From Streptomyces toxytricini (GTDB lineage: Bacteria > Actinomycetota > Actinomycetes > Streptomycetales > Streptomycetaceae): a stretch of DNA of 64,000 nt. The translations under genes were made by a program, and so were the position numbers. This document shows, piece by piece, positions 50,713 through 59,372 of this stretch. The DNA is taken from positions 62,001 through 126,000 of the forward strand of contig NZ_BMTY01000022.1 of the NCBI RefSeq assembly GCF_014649915.1. The letters are read 5' to 3'. Position 1 is the first letter of the stretch. Every line of letters starts with the position of its first letter. The notes below the pieces were generated by a model, which ran no database searches, was not told the origin of the DNA, and saw only the letters and a list, made by a program, of their open reading frames with translations.

Positions 50713-51740
50713 TCCCGGCCACGGGGCCCGGCCCCGGGGTCCGGCCGGGGGCGCAGGCGCCGGCGGGCGGCGTATCCGGCGAGGCCGACGGCCAGCAGGA
50801 GCGTTCCGCCGTTGAAGAGGGGGGTGGCCCAGAACTGGGCGCCGAGCTGGCCGATCCCGGCGAGGCCGACGGCGAGGAGGGCGACGGCGACGAGCGTGCC
50901 GAGGGCGTTGGCGCGGCCCGGCCGGATCGTGGTGGAGCCGAGCAGGGCGCCGACGAAGGCGGGCAGCAGGTAGTCGAGGCCGACGCTGGGGTTGCCGATC
51001 TGCTGCTGGGCGGCGAGGAGGACGCCGGCGACGCCGACGACCAGCCCTGATCCGGTGAAGGCGTGGACGGAGTGGCGTCTGACGGGGATGCCGATGGCCT
51101 CGGCGGCGCGGGGGTTGGAGCCGATGACGTACAGGTAGCGGCCGAGCGGCAGCCGTTCGAGGAGCACCCACAGGGCGGCGGTGGCGGCGAGGACGTAGTA
51201 GGCGGGGAGCGGCAGGCCGAGGAACCGTGCGTCGTAGAGGTCGGTGAAGGCGGGCGGGAGGCCTTGGGGGCCGGGGACGATCCGGCCGCCGTCGGTGATC
51301 AGGCCGGTGAGGGCGTACATGCAGCTGCCGGTGCCGAGGGTGGCGATGAAGGAGTTGATGCGGCCGTATTCGACGACGACGCCGTTGAGGGCCCCGACCA
51401 GCGCTCCGCCGGCGACGACGGCGAGGCAGGCGGCCTGCCAGGGCCAGCCGGCGGTGACGATGAGGTGCATGACGAGGACGTGGGCGAGGCCCAGGCCGTA
51501 GCCGATGGAGAGGTCGAACCGGCCGGCGGCGATGGGCAGGGTCGCGCCGAGTGCCAGGAGGGCCGGGATGGACTGGTTGGAGAGGATGGAGGAGACGTTG
51601 TCCCGGGTGGGGAAGGTCTCCGGCAGGGCGGCGGAGAAGAGCAGGAAGAGGACGACGGTGAGGGCCGGCAGGCCGTAGCTGCCGAGGAGGTGCCCGGCGC
51701 GGTGGCCCCGCGGGGGGCGGCGGGCGGGTGCGGCGGTCAC
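50682..51740 (-). CDS. sugar ABC transporter permease (CUT2 type)
   Basis: This 352-residue membrane protein has about nine hydrophobic segments and the CUT2 permease pattern: AAGRFDLSIGYGLGLAHVL near 72, NGVVVEYGRINSFIATLGTG near 118 and YVIGSNPRAAEAIGIPVRR near 205 (the EAA-like coupling loop). It starts at GTG 51740, overlapping the ATPase stop (GTGA). Its last codons are within a 41-base tandem duplication. It forms the channel for the sugar bound by the downstream lipoprotein. Confidence 0.92.
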   Translation of the reverse strand: MTAAPARRPPRGHRAGHLLGSYGLPALTVVLFLLFSAALPETFPTRDNVSSILSNQSIPALLALGATLPIAAGRFDLSIGYGLGLAHVLVMHLIVTAGWPWQAACLAVVAGGALVGALNGVVVEYGRINSFIATLGTGSCMYALTGLITDGGRIVPGPQGLPPAFTDLYDARFLGLPLPAYYVLAATAALWVLLERLPLGRYLYVIGSNPRAAEAIGIPVRRHSVHAFTGSGLVVGVAGVLLAAQQQIGNPSVGLDYLLPAFVGALLGSTTIRPGRANALGTLVAVALLAVGLAGIGQLGAQFWATPLFNGGTLLLAVGLAGYAARRRLRPRPDPGAGPRGRDAPAADRAAP

Positions 51741-53302
51741 CGGTCGGTCGCGCTTGCGGTGATGGCGGGCATGGCGGAGGCGGTGCGGGTGAGTTCGGCG
51801 GTGGTGAGGGAGGCGCCGGCGAGTTCGGCGGCTACCGTCCCGCGGACGAAGACCAGTGCGCGTCGGCAGAGGTCGGCGACCTCCTCGAAGTCGCTGGAGA
51901 CGAGGAGCACGGCGAGGCCCGCGTCGAGGGCGTCGTCGAGGAGCCGGTGGACGGCGGCCTTGGCGCCGATGTCCACGCTCGCGGTGGGCTCCTCCAGGAC
52001 CAGCAGGCGCTGCCGTCCGTGCAGCCAGCGGCCGACGACGACCTTCTGCTGGTTGCCGCCGGAGAGGGTCGCGATGGGCGCCTCGCCGTCGGGCGGGCGT
52101 ACGGCGAACCGGCGGATGAGGGCGGCGGCTTCGGCGCGTTCGCGCCGGCCGCCGGTCCAGTGCCAGGCGGGGACGCCGTTGGCGCGCGGGTTGGCGAGGA
52201 GGTTCTCCCGGACGGTCAGGTCGGCGGCGCAGCCCTCCTCCTGGCGGTTGCCGGCGACGAACCCGACACCGGCGGCGACGGCTTCGGCGACGGAGCGGGG
52301 GCGGTGGGGGCGGCCGGCGAGGAGGGCCCGCCCGCCGAGGAGCGGGAGGGCTCCGGCGAGGGCCCGGCCGAGGTGCATGTGCCCGGCGCCGGTGAGGCCG
52401 ACGAGCCCGAGGACGTCCCCGGCGTGCAGTTCGAGGCTGACGGGGCCGGTGCGTTCGGTGGTGACGTCCTCCAGGGCGAGGACGGGCTGCGGCGGGGCGG
52501 CGGCCGGGGCGGCGGCGCGGCGGGGTCGGCGCAGTGCCTCCGGTGCGCTGCCCGCGATGTCGTGGACGAGGCGGGCGGGGCTGTAGGGGGCCAGGGGGCC
52601 GCGGCTGACGACGCGGCCGTCGCGGAGCACGGCGAACGTGTCGGCCACCCGGTACACCTCGTCGAGGCGGTGGCTGACGTACAGGATGCCGTGTCCGCGG
52701 TCCCGCAGGGCGTGCAGGACCTCGAAGAGGTGCCTGCAGTCGGCGGCGGGGAGGGTGGCGGTGGGCTCGTCGAGGACGATCAGTTCGCTGCGGCGGGCCA
52801 GGGCGCGGGCGATGGCGACGAGGGAGCGCTCGGCGGGGGCGAGGCCGGTGACGGGGGCGTCGGGGTCGAGGTGTCCGGAGACGGACCTCAGGGCGTCGGC
52901 GCAGCGCTCCCGGGTGCGGCGCCAGGAGATGAGGCCGTGCCGGCGCGGGTAGCCGGTGCCGAGCGCGATGTTCTCGGCGACCGTCATCCACCCCACGAGG
53001 CCGAGGTCCTGGTGGATGAAGGACATGCGGGCGGAGGCGGCCGCGGAGCCGAGCGGGTGTCCGGCGACCGTCGTCTCCCCCTCGTCGGCGTGGTGGATCC
53101 CGGCGAGGATCTTGATGAGGGTGGACTTGCCCGCTCCGTTGGGGCCGAGGAGGGCGAGGATGCTGCCGCTGTGGAGGTCGAGGTCGACGCCGTCCAGGGC
53201 GACGGTGCCGCCGAACCGCTTGCCGAGGCCGCGTATCCGGACGAGCGGCGGGTCGGCGGGGGGCCGGGGCGGGCTGTTCGGGGTGTCGGACGGGTCATGC
53301 AC
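51737..53302 (-). CDS. sugar ABC transporter ATP-binding protein, two ATPase domains
   Basis: This 521-residue protein fuses two ABC domains like RbsA. The first has Walker A LLGPNGAGKSTLIK near 52 and Walker B LIVLDEPTATLP near 180, with a weak signature (LAPAERSLVAIARAL). The second has a degenerate Walker A (GLTGAGHMH) but a strong signature LSGGNQQKVVVGRWL and Walker B LLVLEEPTASVD. This asymmetry is normal for CUT2 ATPases. GTG 53302 is chosen because CCGGAG lies eight bases upstream; a TTG at 53353 would add a Pro-rich tail. It is the first gene of the operon. Confidence 0.92.
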   Translation of the reverse strand: MHDPSDTPNSPPRPPADPPLVRIRGLGKRFGGTVALDGVDLDLHSGSILALLGPNGAGKSTLIKILAGIHHADEGETTVAGHPLGSAAASARMSFIHQDLGLVGWMTVAENIALGTGYPRRHGLISWRRTRERCADALRSVSGHLDPDAPVTGLAPAERSLVAIARALARRSELIVLDEPTATLPAADCRHLFEVLHALRDRGHGILYVSHRLDEVYRVADTFAVLRDGRVVSRGPLAPYSPARLVHDIAGSAPEALRRPRRAAAPAAAPPQPVLALEDVTTERTGPVSLELHAGDVLGLVGLTGAGHMHLGRALAGALPLLGGRALLAGRPHRPRSVAEAVAAGVGFVAGNRQEEGCAADLTVRENLLANPRANGVPAWHWTGGRRERAEAAALIRRFAVRPPDGEAPIATLSGGNQQKVVVGRWLHGRQRLLVLEEPTASVDIGAKAAVHRLLDDALDAGLAVLLVSSDFEEVADLCRRALVFVRGTVAAELAGASLTTAELTRTASAMPAITASATDR

Positions 53303-53353
53303 GGACGTCTCCGGGGCCGCCTGGCGGGTTGGTGATCCGGATGCTACTGGCAA

Positions 53354-53370
53354 TTATCCGTCCTTATCCG
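53354..53370 (-). promoter_or_regulatory. direct repeats upstream of the sugar ABC operon
   Basis: TTATCCG occurs at 53354-53360 and 53364-53370, exactly 10 bp apart, in an AT-richer patch 52-68 bases before the ATPase start. On the minus strand this reads CGGATAA twice. It is a plausible regulator site or part of the promoter; no adjacent regulator gene is present. Confidence 0.35.
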
Positions 53371-53449
53371 ACATGTCGCCCCCTGCTGTGGCCCCAATGG
53401 GCCAGTGGGCAGGACGGGCACCCCCGCAGGCGGACTCGCGCGGGCCGGC

Positions 53450-56284
53450 TCACGCTGCGTCCAGGGCGCACTCGGCCCAGATCACCTTGCCGCGGGGGGT
53501 GTAGCGGGTACCCCACGCCTGGGAGAGCTGCGCGACGAGGAACAGGCCGCGCCCGCCCTCGTCCGTGCCGGCGGCGCGGCGCAGGTGGGGGGCGGTGCTG
53601 CTGCCGTCGGAGACCTCGCATATGAGGGTGCGGTCGTGGATCATGCGGACCTGGATGGGCTCGCCGCCGTAGCGGACGGCGTTGGTGACGAGTTCGCTGA
53701 GCAGCAGCTCTACGGCGAACGCCGGCTCTTCCAGGCCCCATTCGGTGAGCGTGCGGGTGGCGGCGGCCCTGATCTCGCCGACGCGGGCCGGGTCCGCCGG
53801 GACGTCCCAGGCTGCGATCCGCTCGGCGGGCAGGGTGTGGATGCGCGCGGCGAGCAGGGCGATGTCGTCGTCGGGGTGGTCGGGTGCGACGGCGTCGATG
53901 ACGCAGCGGCAGGTGTCCTCGGGGGTGCGGCCGGGGTGGGCGAGGGCGCGGCGCAGGTCTTCGAGGGCGGCGTCGATGTCGCGGTGGCGGTCCTCGACGA
54001 GTCCGTCGGTGTAGAGGACGAGGGTGCTGCCTTCGGGCAGGTCGATCGCGGCCGTCTCGAACGGCAGTCCGCCCAGGCCGAGCGGTGGTCCGGCGGGCAG
54101 TTCGGGGAAGTCGACGGAGCCGTCGGGGCGGACCACGGCGGGCGGGAGGTGGCCGGCCCGGGCCATGGTGCACTCGCGGGTGGTGGGGTCGTAGATGACG
54201 TACAGGCAGGTGGCTCCGACGATGCCGGCGCTGCCCGTGTCGCTCTCGCCGCCTTCTTCCCGGTCCAGGCGGACCAGGAGGTTGTCGAGGTGGGTGAGGA
54301 GCTCGTCGGGGGCGAGTTCCAGTTCGGCGAAGTTGCGGGCGGCGGTGCGCAGCCGGCCCATGGTGGCGGCGGCGTGCAGACCGTGGCCGACGACGTCGCC
54401 GACGAGGAGGGCGACGCGGGTGCCGGAGAGGGGGATGACGTCGAACCAGTCGCCGCCCACGCCGGATTCGGCGGGCAGGTAGCGGTGGGCGACTTCGACG
54501 GCGCCCTGCTCCGGGAGGCGGTGCGGGAGCAGGCTGCGCTGGAGGGCGAGGGCCAGGGTGTGCTCGCGGGTGTACTGGCGGGCGTTGTCCATGCACAGCG
54601 CCGCGCGGGCGCACAGCTCCTGGGCCAGCCAGGTGTCGTCGTCGGCGAAGGGGGCGGGGTCCTCGGAGCGGTAGAAACAGGCCACGCCGAGGAGGCCTCC
54701 GCGGGCGAGCAGCGGGACGGCGACGAGGGAGTGCACGGGGTGGCCGCCGAGGGCGGCGGCGGGGTCCGGGCCTCGGGCGAGCCATCCGCCGGCGGCGAGG
54801 TCGGCTTCGACGACGGCCTTGCCGTCGGCCAGGCAGCGCAGGTGGGGCGTGCCGGGGCGCAGCTCGACGGGGCTGCCCTCGGGGTGGAAGGGGTGGTCGT
54901 CGCGGATGCCGTGGACGACGGTGCGCCGGACGGGGCCGGCGTTGTCGGGGGGGTCTTCGCCGCGCAGGACGGCTTCGGGTACGTCGACGGTGACGTAGTC
55001 GGCGAGGCCCGGGACGGCGACCTCCGCGAGTTCGCGGGCGGTGCGGTGGACGTCGAGGGTGGTGCCGATCCGGGCGCTGGCCTCGGCCAGGAGTTCCAGG
55101 CGGCGGCGGGCGGCGAGAGCGTACCGGCCGACTTCGGGCTCGCCGACGAGCACGAGCCGGCGGGCGGCGCGGTCGGCGCGGTCGTGGTCGGGCCCGGCGC
55201 CGTTGCGGTCGGCGGCGGGTGCGGCGTGCGGGCCGGGCGGGGCCTGCGGGGCCGAATGTGCAGCCGGGGCGGGAGGCGTGGGCGGGGCTGCCGGGGTGGC
55301 GGCGGGTGCCGCCCCCACCGTGGAGAGCGCCGTTGAGCGGCGGGCGGCCGGTTCGCCGTCGGTGAGGACGGCTTCGACGGCGATGCCCTCGATCCCGGTT
55401 CCGCTGGTGACGGGGCGGCTGAGGAGGGTGGCCCGGCGGCCGTGGAGGAGGGTGACCTCGACGGCCGCCCGCTGGGTCGAGGAGATCAGTTCGGCGGCCC
55501 GCTCCTTGAGGACGGACTCGTCCCGCGGGTCCAACAGGGCTCCGGAGGGGTCGGCCGCGGAATAGGCGATGGTGTATGGGATCGCCCCTCCGGCTCCGGC
55601 CGGCTGCCCGTCTGCGCCGGCGTGCGCCCGCGCGTCGAGGTAGCTCCGCAGCAGGGCGCGCTCCCGTTGCGAGCTCTGCTCCGTCAGCCGGCGCTCGATG
55701 GACTCGGCCGCGCGCCGGATGAGGGCGGTCAGCGCCGGGTCCTCGTCGCTGCGCGGGTAGCCGAAGCAGAGGACGCCTTCGACGAGCCCGTTGAGCTGGT
55801 TGCGGACGGGCACGGCGCAGCAGGCGTTCGACTGGGAGCGCTCGGCGAAGTGCTCGGCCCCGTAGACCTGGACCAGGCGGCGTTCGGCGAGGGCGAGGCC
55901 GATGCCGTTCGTCCCGGCGAAGCGCTCGGCGAAGACGAAGCCGGGCACGGCCTGGATGGGCGGCAGGCGGCGGGCGAGCTCGGGTTCGCCGAAGCGGCGC
56001 TGGAGGACGGTCCCGGCCGCGTCGGCGAGGGAGACGTTCATCCGGCTCCCGGCGAAGCGGGCGGCGAGCTGGTCGAGGACGGGCCCGGCGGCGCGGACGA
56101 GCCGGCTGTCGGGGTCGAAGTCGTCGCGGTACGGGAGCTCCGTCTGGTCCGGGGACAGGCCGAGGAGCCGGCAGCGCTCCCAGGAGTGCAGGATCGGGCT
56201 CCGTACGCCCGTCTCGACCGGCTCGCCCAGAAGGAACCGCTCACGGGAGCGTACGGGGCTGACCGGCTCTCCCGTGACCCCCAT
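53450..56284 (-). CDS. multidomain SpoIIE-type phosphatase with AcoR-like sensor and anti-sigma kinase domain
   Basis: This 944-residue regulator has three parts. Residues about 20-210 resemble the sensory region of AcoR-type enhancer-binding proteins (PILHSWERCRLLGLSPDQ, then FAGTNGIGLALAERRLVQVYGAEHF). Residues about 370-800 hold a GAF domain and a PP2C/SpoIIE phosphatase with GVGGDWFDVIPL, VGDVVGHGLHA and DDDIALLAARI. The C-terminal 130 residues are a GHKL anti-sigma kinase domain (LLLSELVTNAVRYGG, GGRGLFLV). It probably tunes a partner-switching sigma-factor pathway. ATG 56284 has AGGGAAG eight bases upstream. An AT-rich TATATTCT patch upstream may contain the promoter. Confidence 0.88.
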   Translation of the reverse strand: MGVTGEPVSPVRSRERFLLGEPVETGVRSPILHSWERCRLLGLSPDQTELPYRDDFDPDSRLVRAAGPVLDQLAARFAGSRMNVSLADAAGTVLQRRFGEPELARRLPPIQAVPGFVFAERFAGTNGIGLALAERRLVQVYGAEHFAERSQSNACCAVPVRNQLNGLVEGVLCFGYPRSDEDPALTALIRRAAESIERRLTEQSSQRERALLRSYLDARAHAGADGQPAGAGGAIPYTIAYSAADPSGALLDPRDESVLKERAAELISSTQRAAVEVTLLHGRRATLLSRPVTSGTGIEGIAVEAVLTDGEPAARRSTALSTVGAAPAATPAAPPTPPAPAAHSAPQAPPGPHAAPAADRNGAGPDHDRADRAARRLVLVGEPEVGRYALAARRRLELLAEASARIGTTLDVHRTARELAEVAVPGLADYVTVDVPEAVLRGEDPPDNAGPVRRTVVHGIRDDHPFHPEGSPVELRPGTPHLRCLADGKAVVEADLAAGGWLARGPDPAAALGGHPVHSLVAVPLLARGGLLGVACFYRSEDPAPFADDDTWLAQELCARAALCMDNARQYTREHTLALALQRSLLPHRLPEQGAVEVAHRYLPAESGVGGDWFDVIPLSGTRVALLVGDVVGHGLHAAATMGRLRTAARNFAELELAPDELLTHLDNLLVRLDREEGGESDTGSAGIVGATCLYVIYDPTTRECTMARAGHLPPAVVRPDGSVDFPELPAGPPLGLGGLPFETAAIDLPEGSTLVLYTDGLVEDRHRDIDAALEDLRRALAHPGRTPEDTCRCVIDAVAPDHPDDDIALLAARIHTLPAERIAAWDVPADPARVGEIRAAATRTLTEWGLEEPAFAVELLLSELVTNAVRYGGEPIQVRMIHDRTLICEVSDGSSTAPHLRRAAGTDEGGRGLFLVAQLSQAWGTRYTPRGKVIWAECALDAA

Positions 56285-56381
56285 CTGCACCACTTCCCTC
56301 GCACCGGTGCGGCGAGAACGGACACCCCGCTAGTTGGCCAGAATATATCCCTTTTGTCCGGTCGTGCCGGGTCGGCGGCCG

Positions 56382-57374
56382 TCAGAGGACGGCCACCGGA
56401 CTGACGGGCGACCCTGTGCCCCCGGGCACTACCAGCGGCGCCACGACCAGCGCGAACTCGTACCGCTGCGCCTCGGCGCAGGCCGTGGAGAGCTGCTCCA
56501 GGTCGAGGTTGTCGAGCAGCGGGACGCCCATGGCGGCGACGGCCAGGGCGTGGACGGGCGAGTGGACGCCCGCGACCGGCGAGGGGCGGACGTCGCTGTC
56601 CCCGTCGGCGCCCAGCAGGCTGATGCCGCGCTCGGCGAGCAGCGGCACCGCGTCCGGGTGGAGGCCGGCGCTCGCCGCGCCGGAGTCCCACGGGCCGGCT
56701 TCGCGGCGGCGCCGGAAGCGGCCGGTCCGCAGCAGCAGCGCGCAGCCGTCGTCGAGGGTGGCGCCGAGCGCCCGCTCCGCGTCGAGGAGATCACGGGCGT
56801 GGAGGGTGTGGCCGGGTTCGAGCCAGTGCACGCCGAGGGCGGCGGGGAGGTCGAGCAGCACGCCCCTGGTGAAGAGGGCGCCGAGGTCGGCGACCGAGCC
56901 GAAGCGGGCGCCGGCCGCGCCGACGGCGTCCCGGGCGGGCGTCCCCCCGTACAGCTCTCCGCGGTAGGCCACGTGGGAGAGGGCGTCGAGGTGGGTGACC
57001 GCCTTGCCGTGGTAGTCGGCGGCGAGGAAGTCCTTGTGCGTGGCGGGCTCGGCGGGCTCGACGTCGCCGAGGTCGGTCATGTGGTGGAGGGCCGGGCGGC
57101 CGTTGTCGGGGCCCGGCCGGGTGTCCCAGGGCAGGCCGAGGGGGACGGCCCGCCCGGAGCGGACCAGGGCGGCGGCCCGCCGCACGTGGTCGGGGGTGAC
57201 GCGGTTCCACGCGCCGCGGCCGGAGGGGGTCCAGCGCCCCCAGGTGCGTACCGAATCGAAGAGCTCGTCGAATGCGGCCCGGGAGAGCAGCGGGCCGTGG
57301 CCTGGCGGGTCGTCCCCCGCCGGGTCCGGCAGGGGCCGGGGCGGGAGGGGTACGTCGGCAGGGCCGGTGCTCAT
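56382..57374 (-). CDS. cyclase-family (kynurenine formamidase-like) hydrolase
   Basis: This 330-residue protein carries the cyclase-family metal site YHGKAVTHLDALSHVAY near residue 112, where the H-x-x-x-x-x-H-x-D-x-x-x-H pattern binds zinc or manganese. The Asp/His region GVHSPVHALAVAAMGVP follows near 268. The family includes kynurenine formamidase and isatin hydrolase. The Trp/Gly-rich N-terminal part (WGRWTPSGRGAWNRVTPDHV) is typical of the longer group. ATG 57374 was chosen because upstream in-frame sequence overlaps the divergent promoter. No kynurenine genes are adjacent. Confidence 0.87.
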   Translation of the reverse strand: MSTGPADVPLPPRPLPDPAGDDPPGHGPLLSRAAFDELFDSVRTWGRWTPSGRGAWNRVTPDHVRRAAALVRSGRAVPLGLPWDTRPGPDNGRPALHHMTDLGDVEPAEPATHKDFLAADYHGKAVTHLDALSHVAYRGELYGGTPARDAVGAAGARFGSVADLGALFTRGVLLDLPAALGVHWLEPGHTLHARDLLDAERALGATLDDGCALLLRTGRFRRRREAGPWDSGAASAGLHPDAVPLLAERGISLLGADGDSDVRPSPVAGVHSPVHALAVAAMGVPLLDNLDLEQLSTACAEAQRYEFALVVAPLVVPGGTGSPVSPVAVL

Positions 57375-57465
57375 GGTGCTCAGCCTCCCAGAGGGGCGTC
57401 CGGGGAGCGGGGTGGCGGGCCGCGACGAGTGGCAGCAGCGGGGCCGGTAGGCGCAGGCTGTACCC

Positions 57466-58632
57466 ATGCGGGCGCCCGTGCACAAGGCCCCCGGACCGGG
57501 GGCCGGCGGTCATCACCAGGTTCTGTTCGTGCTCGCGGAATGCGTTCCGTTCGCGCTCTCCCTGGTGGTGCTCATCATAGAGCTCACGCCCCTGCACTTC
57601 CTGTACACCGGCCCCCTGCTGTGCGCGACGCCGGCGCTGGCGGCGGTGACGATGGGGCCGAGGGGCACCTTGGCGGCGGCCGGGCTGGCGGTTGCGGTGA
57701 GCATCACGACGGCCACGTACAACCAGGCGTGGGGCAGCGGGCAGGTGTACGCCAATTTCCTCGCGCTGTTCCTCGTGTCGATCGCCAGCGTGACGACGAG
57801 CAACACCGTGCGGGTGCGCCGGGAGAGCGAGCTGAACCAGGTCCGCCGGATCGCGGAGGCTGCACAGGAGGTGCTGCTGCGGCCGGTGCCCGAGCGGCTG
57901 GGACCGGTGCGGGCGGCCAGCATGTACCTGGCAGCGGAGACGGGGGCGCAGATCGGCGGGGACCTGTACGAGGCGGTGCAGACCCGCTTCGGGGTCCGGA
58001 TGATCGTGGGGGACGTGCGCGGCAAGGGGCTGCCGGCCGTCCGGGCGGCCGCGGTGGTCCTGGGTGCGTTCCGGGAGGCGGCCCACTACGAGGAGGACCT
58101 GGTGGAGGTCGTGGTGCACTGCGGGGCGGCGCTGCGGCGGGACGCCGTCGCGGTGGGCGCGACCGACGAGCACGGCCTGCTGGAGGGCTTCGTCACGGTG
58201 CTGGTGGCCCAGGTCGGGGACGGGCCCGTCGTGGAGGTCGTCAACCGCGGGCATCCGCCGCCGATGCTGCTGCACGAGGGCAGGGCGCGGCCGCTGCTGC
58301 CCGCCTCGGCCATGCCGCCGCTGGGCCTGGAGGAGTTCATCGCCGGCCCGCCGGGCCTGACGGAGGCCCACCCCTTCGCGCCCGGCGACCGGCTTCTGCT
58401 GCACACCGACGGCGTGATCGAGGCGCGCGACGGCGACCGGGCCTTCTTCCCGCTGCCCGAGGCGATGGAGCGGCTGGGCGGCTGCGGCGGCCGGGAGCTC
58501 CTGGAGGGGCTGCGGCGGGAGCTGGTCCGGCACACCGGCGGCCCGCTCGCCGACGACGTGGCCATGATCCTCGCCGACAGGGTGGCGGCGGCCGGCGGCC
58601 CGGCCCGTCCCCCCGGGCCGGTGCCCCCCTGA
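57466..58632 (+). CDS. membrane-anchored SpoIIE-type serine/threonine phosphatase
   Basis: This 388-residue protein has three to four membrane segments near residues 18-40, 48-65, 70-88 and 94-112, a short coiled linker, and a PP2C/SpoIIE domain at about 150-375. The metal-binding motifs are IGGDLYEAVQT, IVGDVRGKGLPAV, LLLHTDGVIEARD and ADDVAMILADR. Such phosphatases dephosphorylate anti-anti-sigma factors. CAGGCT six bases before the ATG suggests a leaderless mRNA. It is the second SpoIIE-type gene within 2 kb, on the opposite strand. Confidence 0.92.
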   Translation: MRAPVHKAPGPGAGGHHQVLFVLAECVPFALSLVVLIIELTPLHFLYTGPLLCATPALAAVTMGPRGTLAAAGLAVAVSITTATYNQAWGSGQVYANFLALFLVSIASVTTSNTVRVRRESELNQVRRIAEAAQEVLLRPVPERLGPVRAASMYLAAETGAQIGGDLYEAVQTRFGVRMIVGDVRGKGLPAVRAAAVVLGAFREAAHYEEDLVEVVVHCGAALRRDAVAVGATDEHGLLEGFVTVLVAQVGDGPVVEVVNRGHPPPMLLHEGRARPLLPASAMPPLGLEEFIAGPPGLTEAHPFAPGDRLLLHTDGVIEARDGDRAFFPLPEAMERLGGCGGRELLEGLRRELVRHTGGPLADDVAMILADRVAAAGGPARPPGPVPP

Positions 58633-58635
58633 GCG

Positions 58636-59307
58636 TCAGTGCGGGCCGGGGCCGTTCGCGGCCCCTTCGGCGGCCCAGCGGGCGGTCAGGGCGTCGGTGG
58701 TGGTGAGGGTGGCGACGAGGGCGAGGGAGTGGCGCAGCACCTCGGCGGTGTAGGCGGCGGGCACGCCGGCGACGGCGTCGGCGGGGACGACGACCTCGTA
58801 GCCGAGGTTGACGGCGTCGAAGACCGTGTTCGGTACCGCGATGTTCGCCGAGACGCCGGCGACGACGATGGTGCGGATGCCGAGGTTGCGCAGCAGGGCG
58901 TCCACACCGGTGCCGGCGAGCGGCGACAGCCCGTGCAGCCGCCGTACGACGAGGTCCTCCTCGGCGACCCGGATGGGCGGCGCGACCTCGACGGCCGGGC
59001 TGCCCGCCAGCTGCCGCACGGGGAGCCGCGCGGCGGCGCGGAACAGCCGGGCGTTGGCGCCGGTACCGCGCCCGTCCGGGCGGCGTTCGGCGACGGCGTG
59101 CAGCACCTGTACCCCGGCCCCGTGCGCGGCGTCGACGAGCGCGGCCACCCGAGCCAGCATGCCCGAGTCGCGGGCCTCGCGGGCCAACTCGGGCAGGGCG
59201 CTGCCTTCGCCCACGACCCCGCGCTGGCATTCGACGGTGAGGAGCGCGGTGGCGGCGGGAGCGCCGGGGGCGGGGAGATCGGCTGGGCGGCGACCGGATT
59301 GCGGCAT
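58636..59307 (-). CDS. isochorismatase-fold protein lacking the catalytic Cys
   Basis: This 223-residue protein has the isochorismatase-like hydrolase fold: ALLTVECQRGVVGEGS near residue 21, VRRLHGLSPLAGTGVDALLR near 121, and VVAGVSANIAVPNTVFDAVN near 148. In active members the triad is Asp-Lys-Cys. Here the Asp position is Glu26, the Lys position is Arg, and the Cys position is Ala157. It is therefore unlikely to be a Cys hydrolase, though other chemistry or a binding role is possible. It is divergent from a PPOX-family gene, with an inverted repeat between them. Confidence 0.85.
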   Translation of the reverse strand: MPQSGRRPADLPAPGAPAATALLTVECQRGVVGEGSALPELAREARDSGMLARVAALVDAAHGAGVQVLHAVAERRPDGRGTGANARLFRAAARLPVRQLAGSPAVEVAPPIRVAEEDLVVRRLHGLSPLAGTGVDALLRNLGIRTIVVAGVSANIAVPNTVFDAVNLGYEVVVPADAVAGVPAAYTAEVLRHSLALVATLTTTDALTARWAAEGAANGPGPH

Positions 59308-59347
59308 GGCTCCCCCTGGCGCGGCGGACGGCGGGGCCCCATGATTC

Positions 59348-59362
59348 CTGACACACAGTCAG
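59348..59362. promoter_or_regulatory. inverted repeat between divergent isochorismatase-like and PPOX genes
   Basis: CTGAC and GTCAG flank ACACA (59348-59362), in the 65-base divergent spacer. A single regulator could control both genes from this site. Confidence 0.35.
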
Positions 59363-59372
59363 ATGTGAAGGG

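Noticed and set aside
53389..53404. TGGCCC-CAAT-GGGCCA hairpin after the SpoIIE-type gene as terminator
   Set aside because: The stem is only six bp; stronger candidates elsewhere have 10-16 bp stems, so I do not call it.
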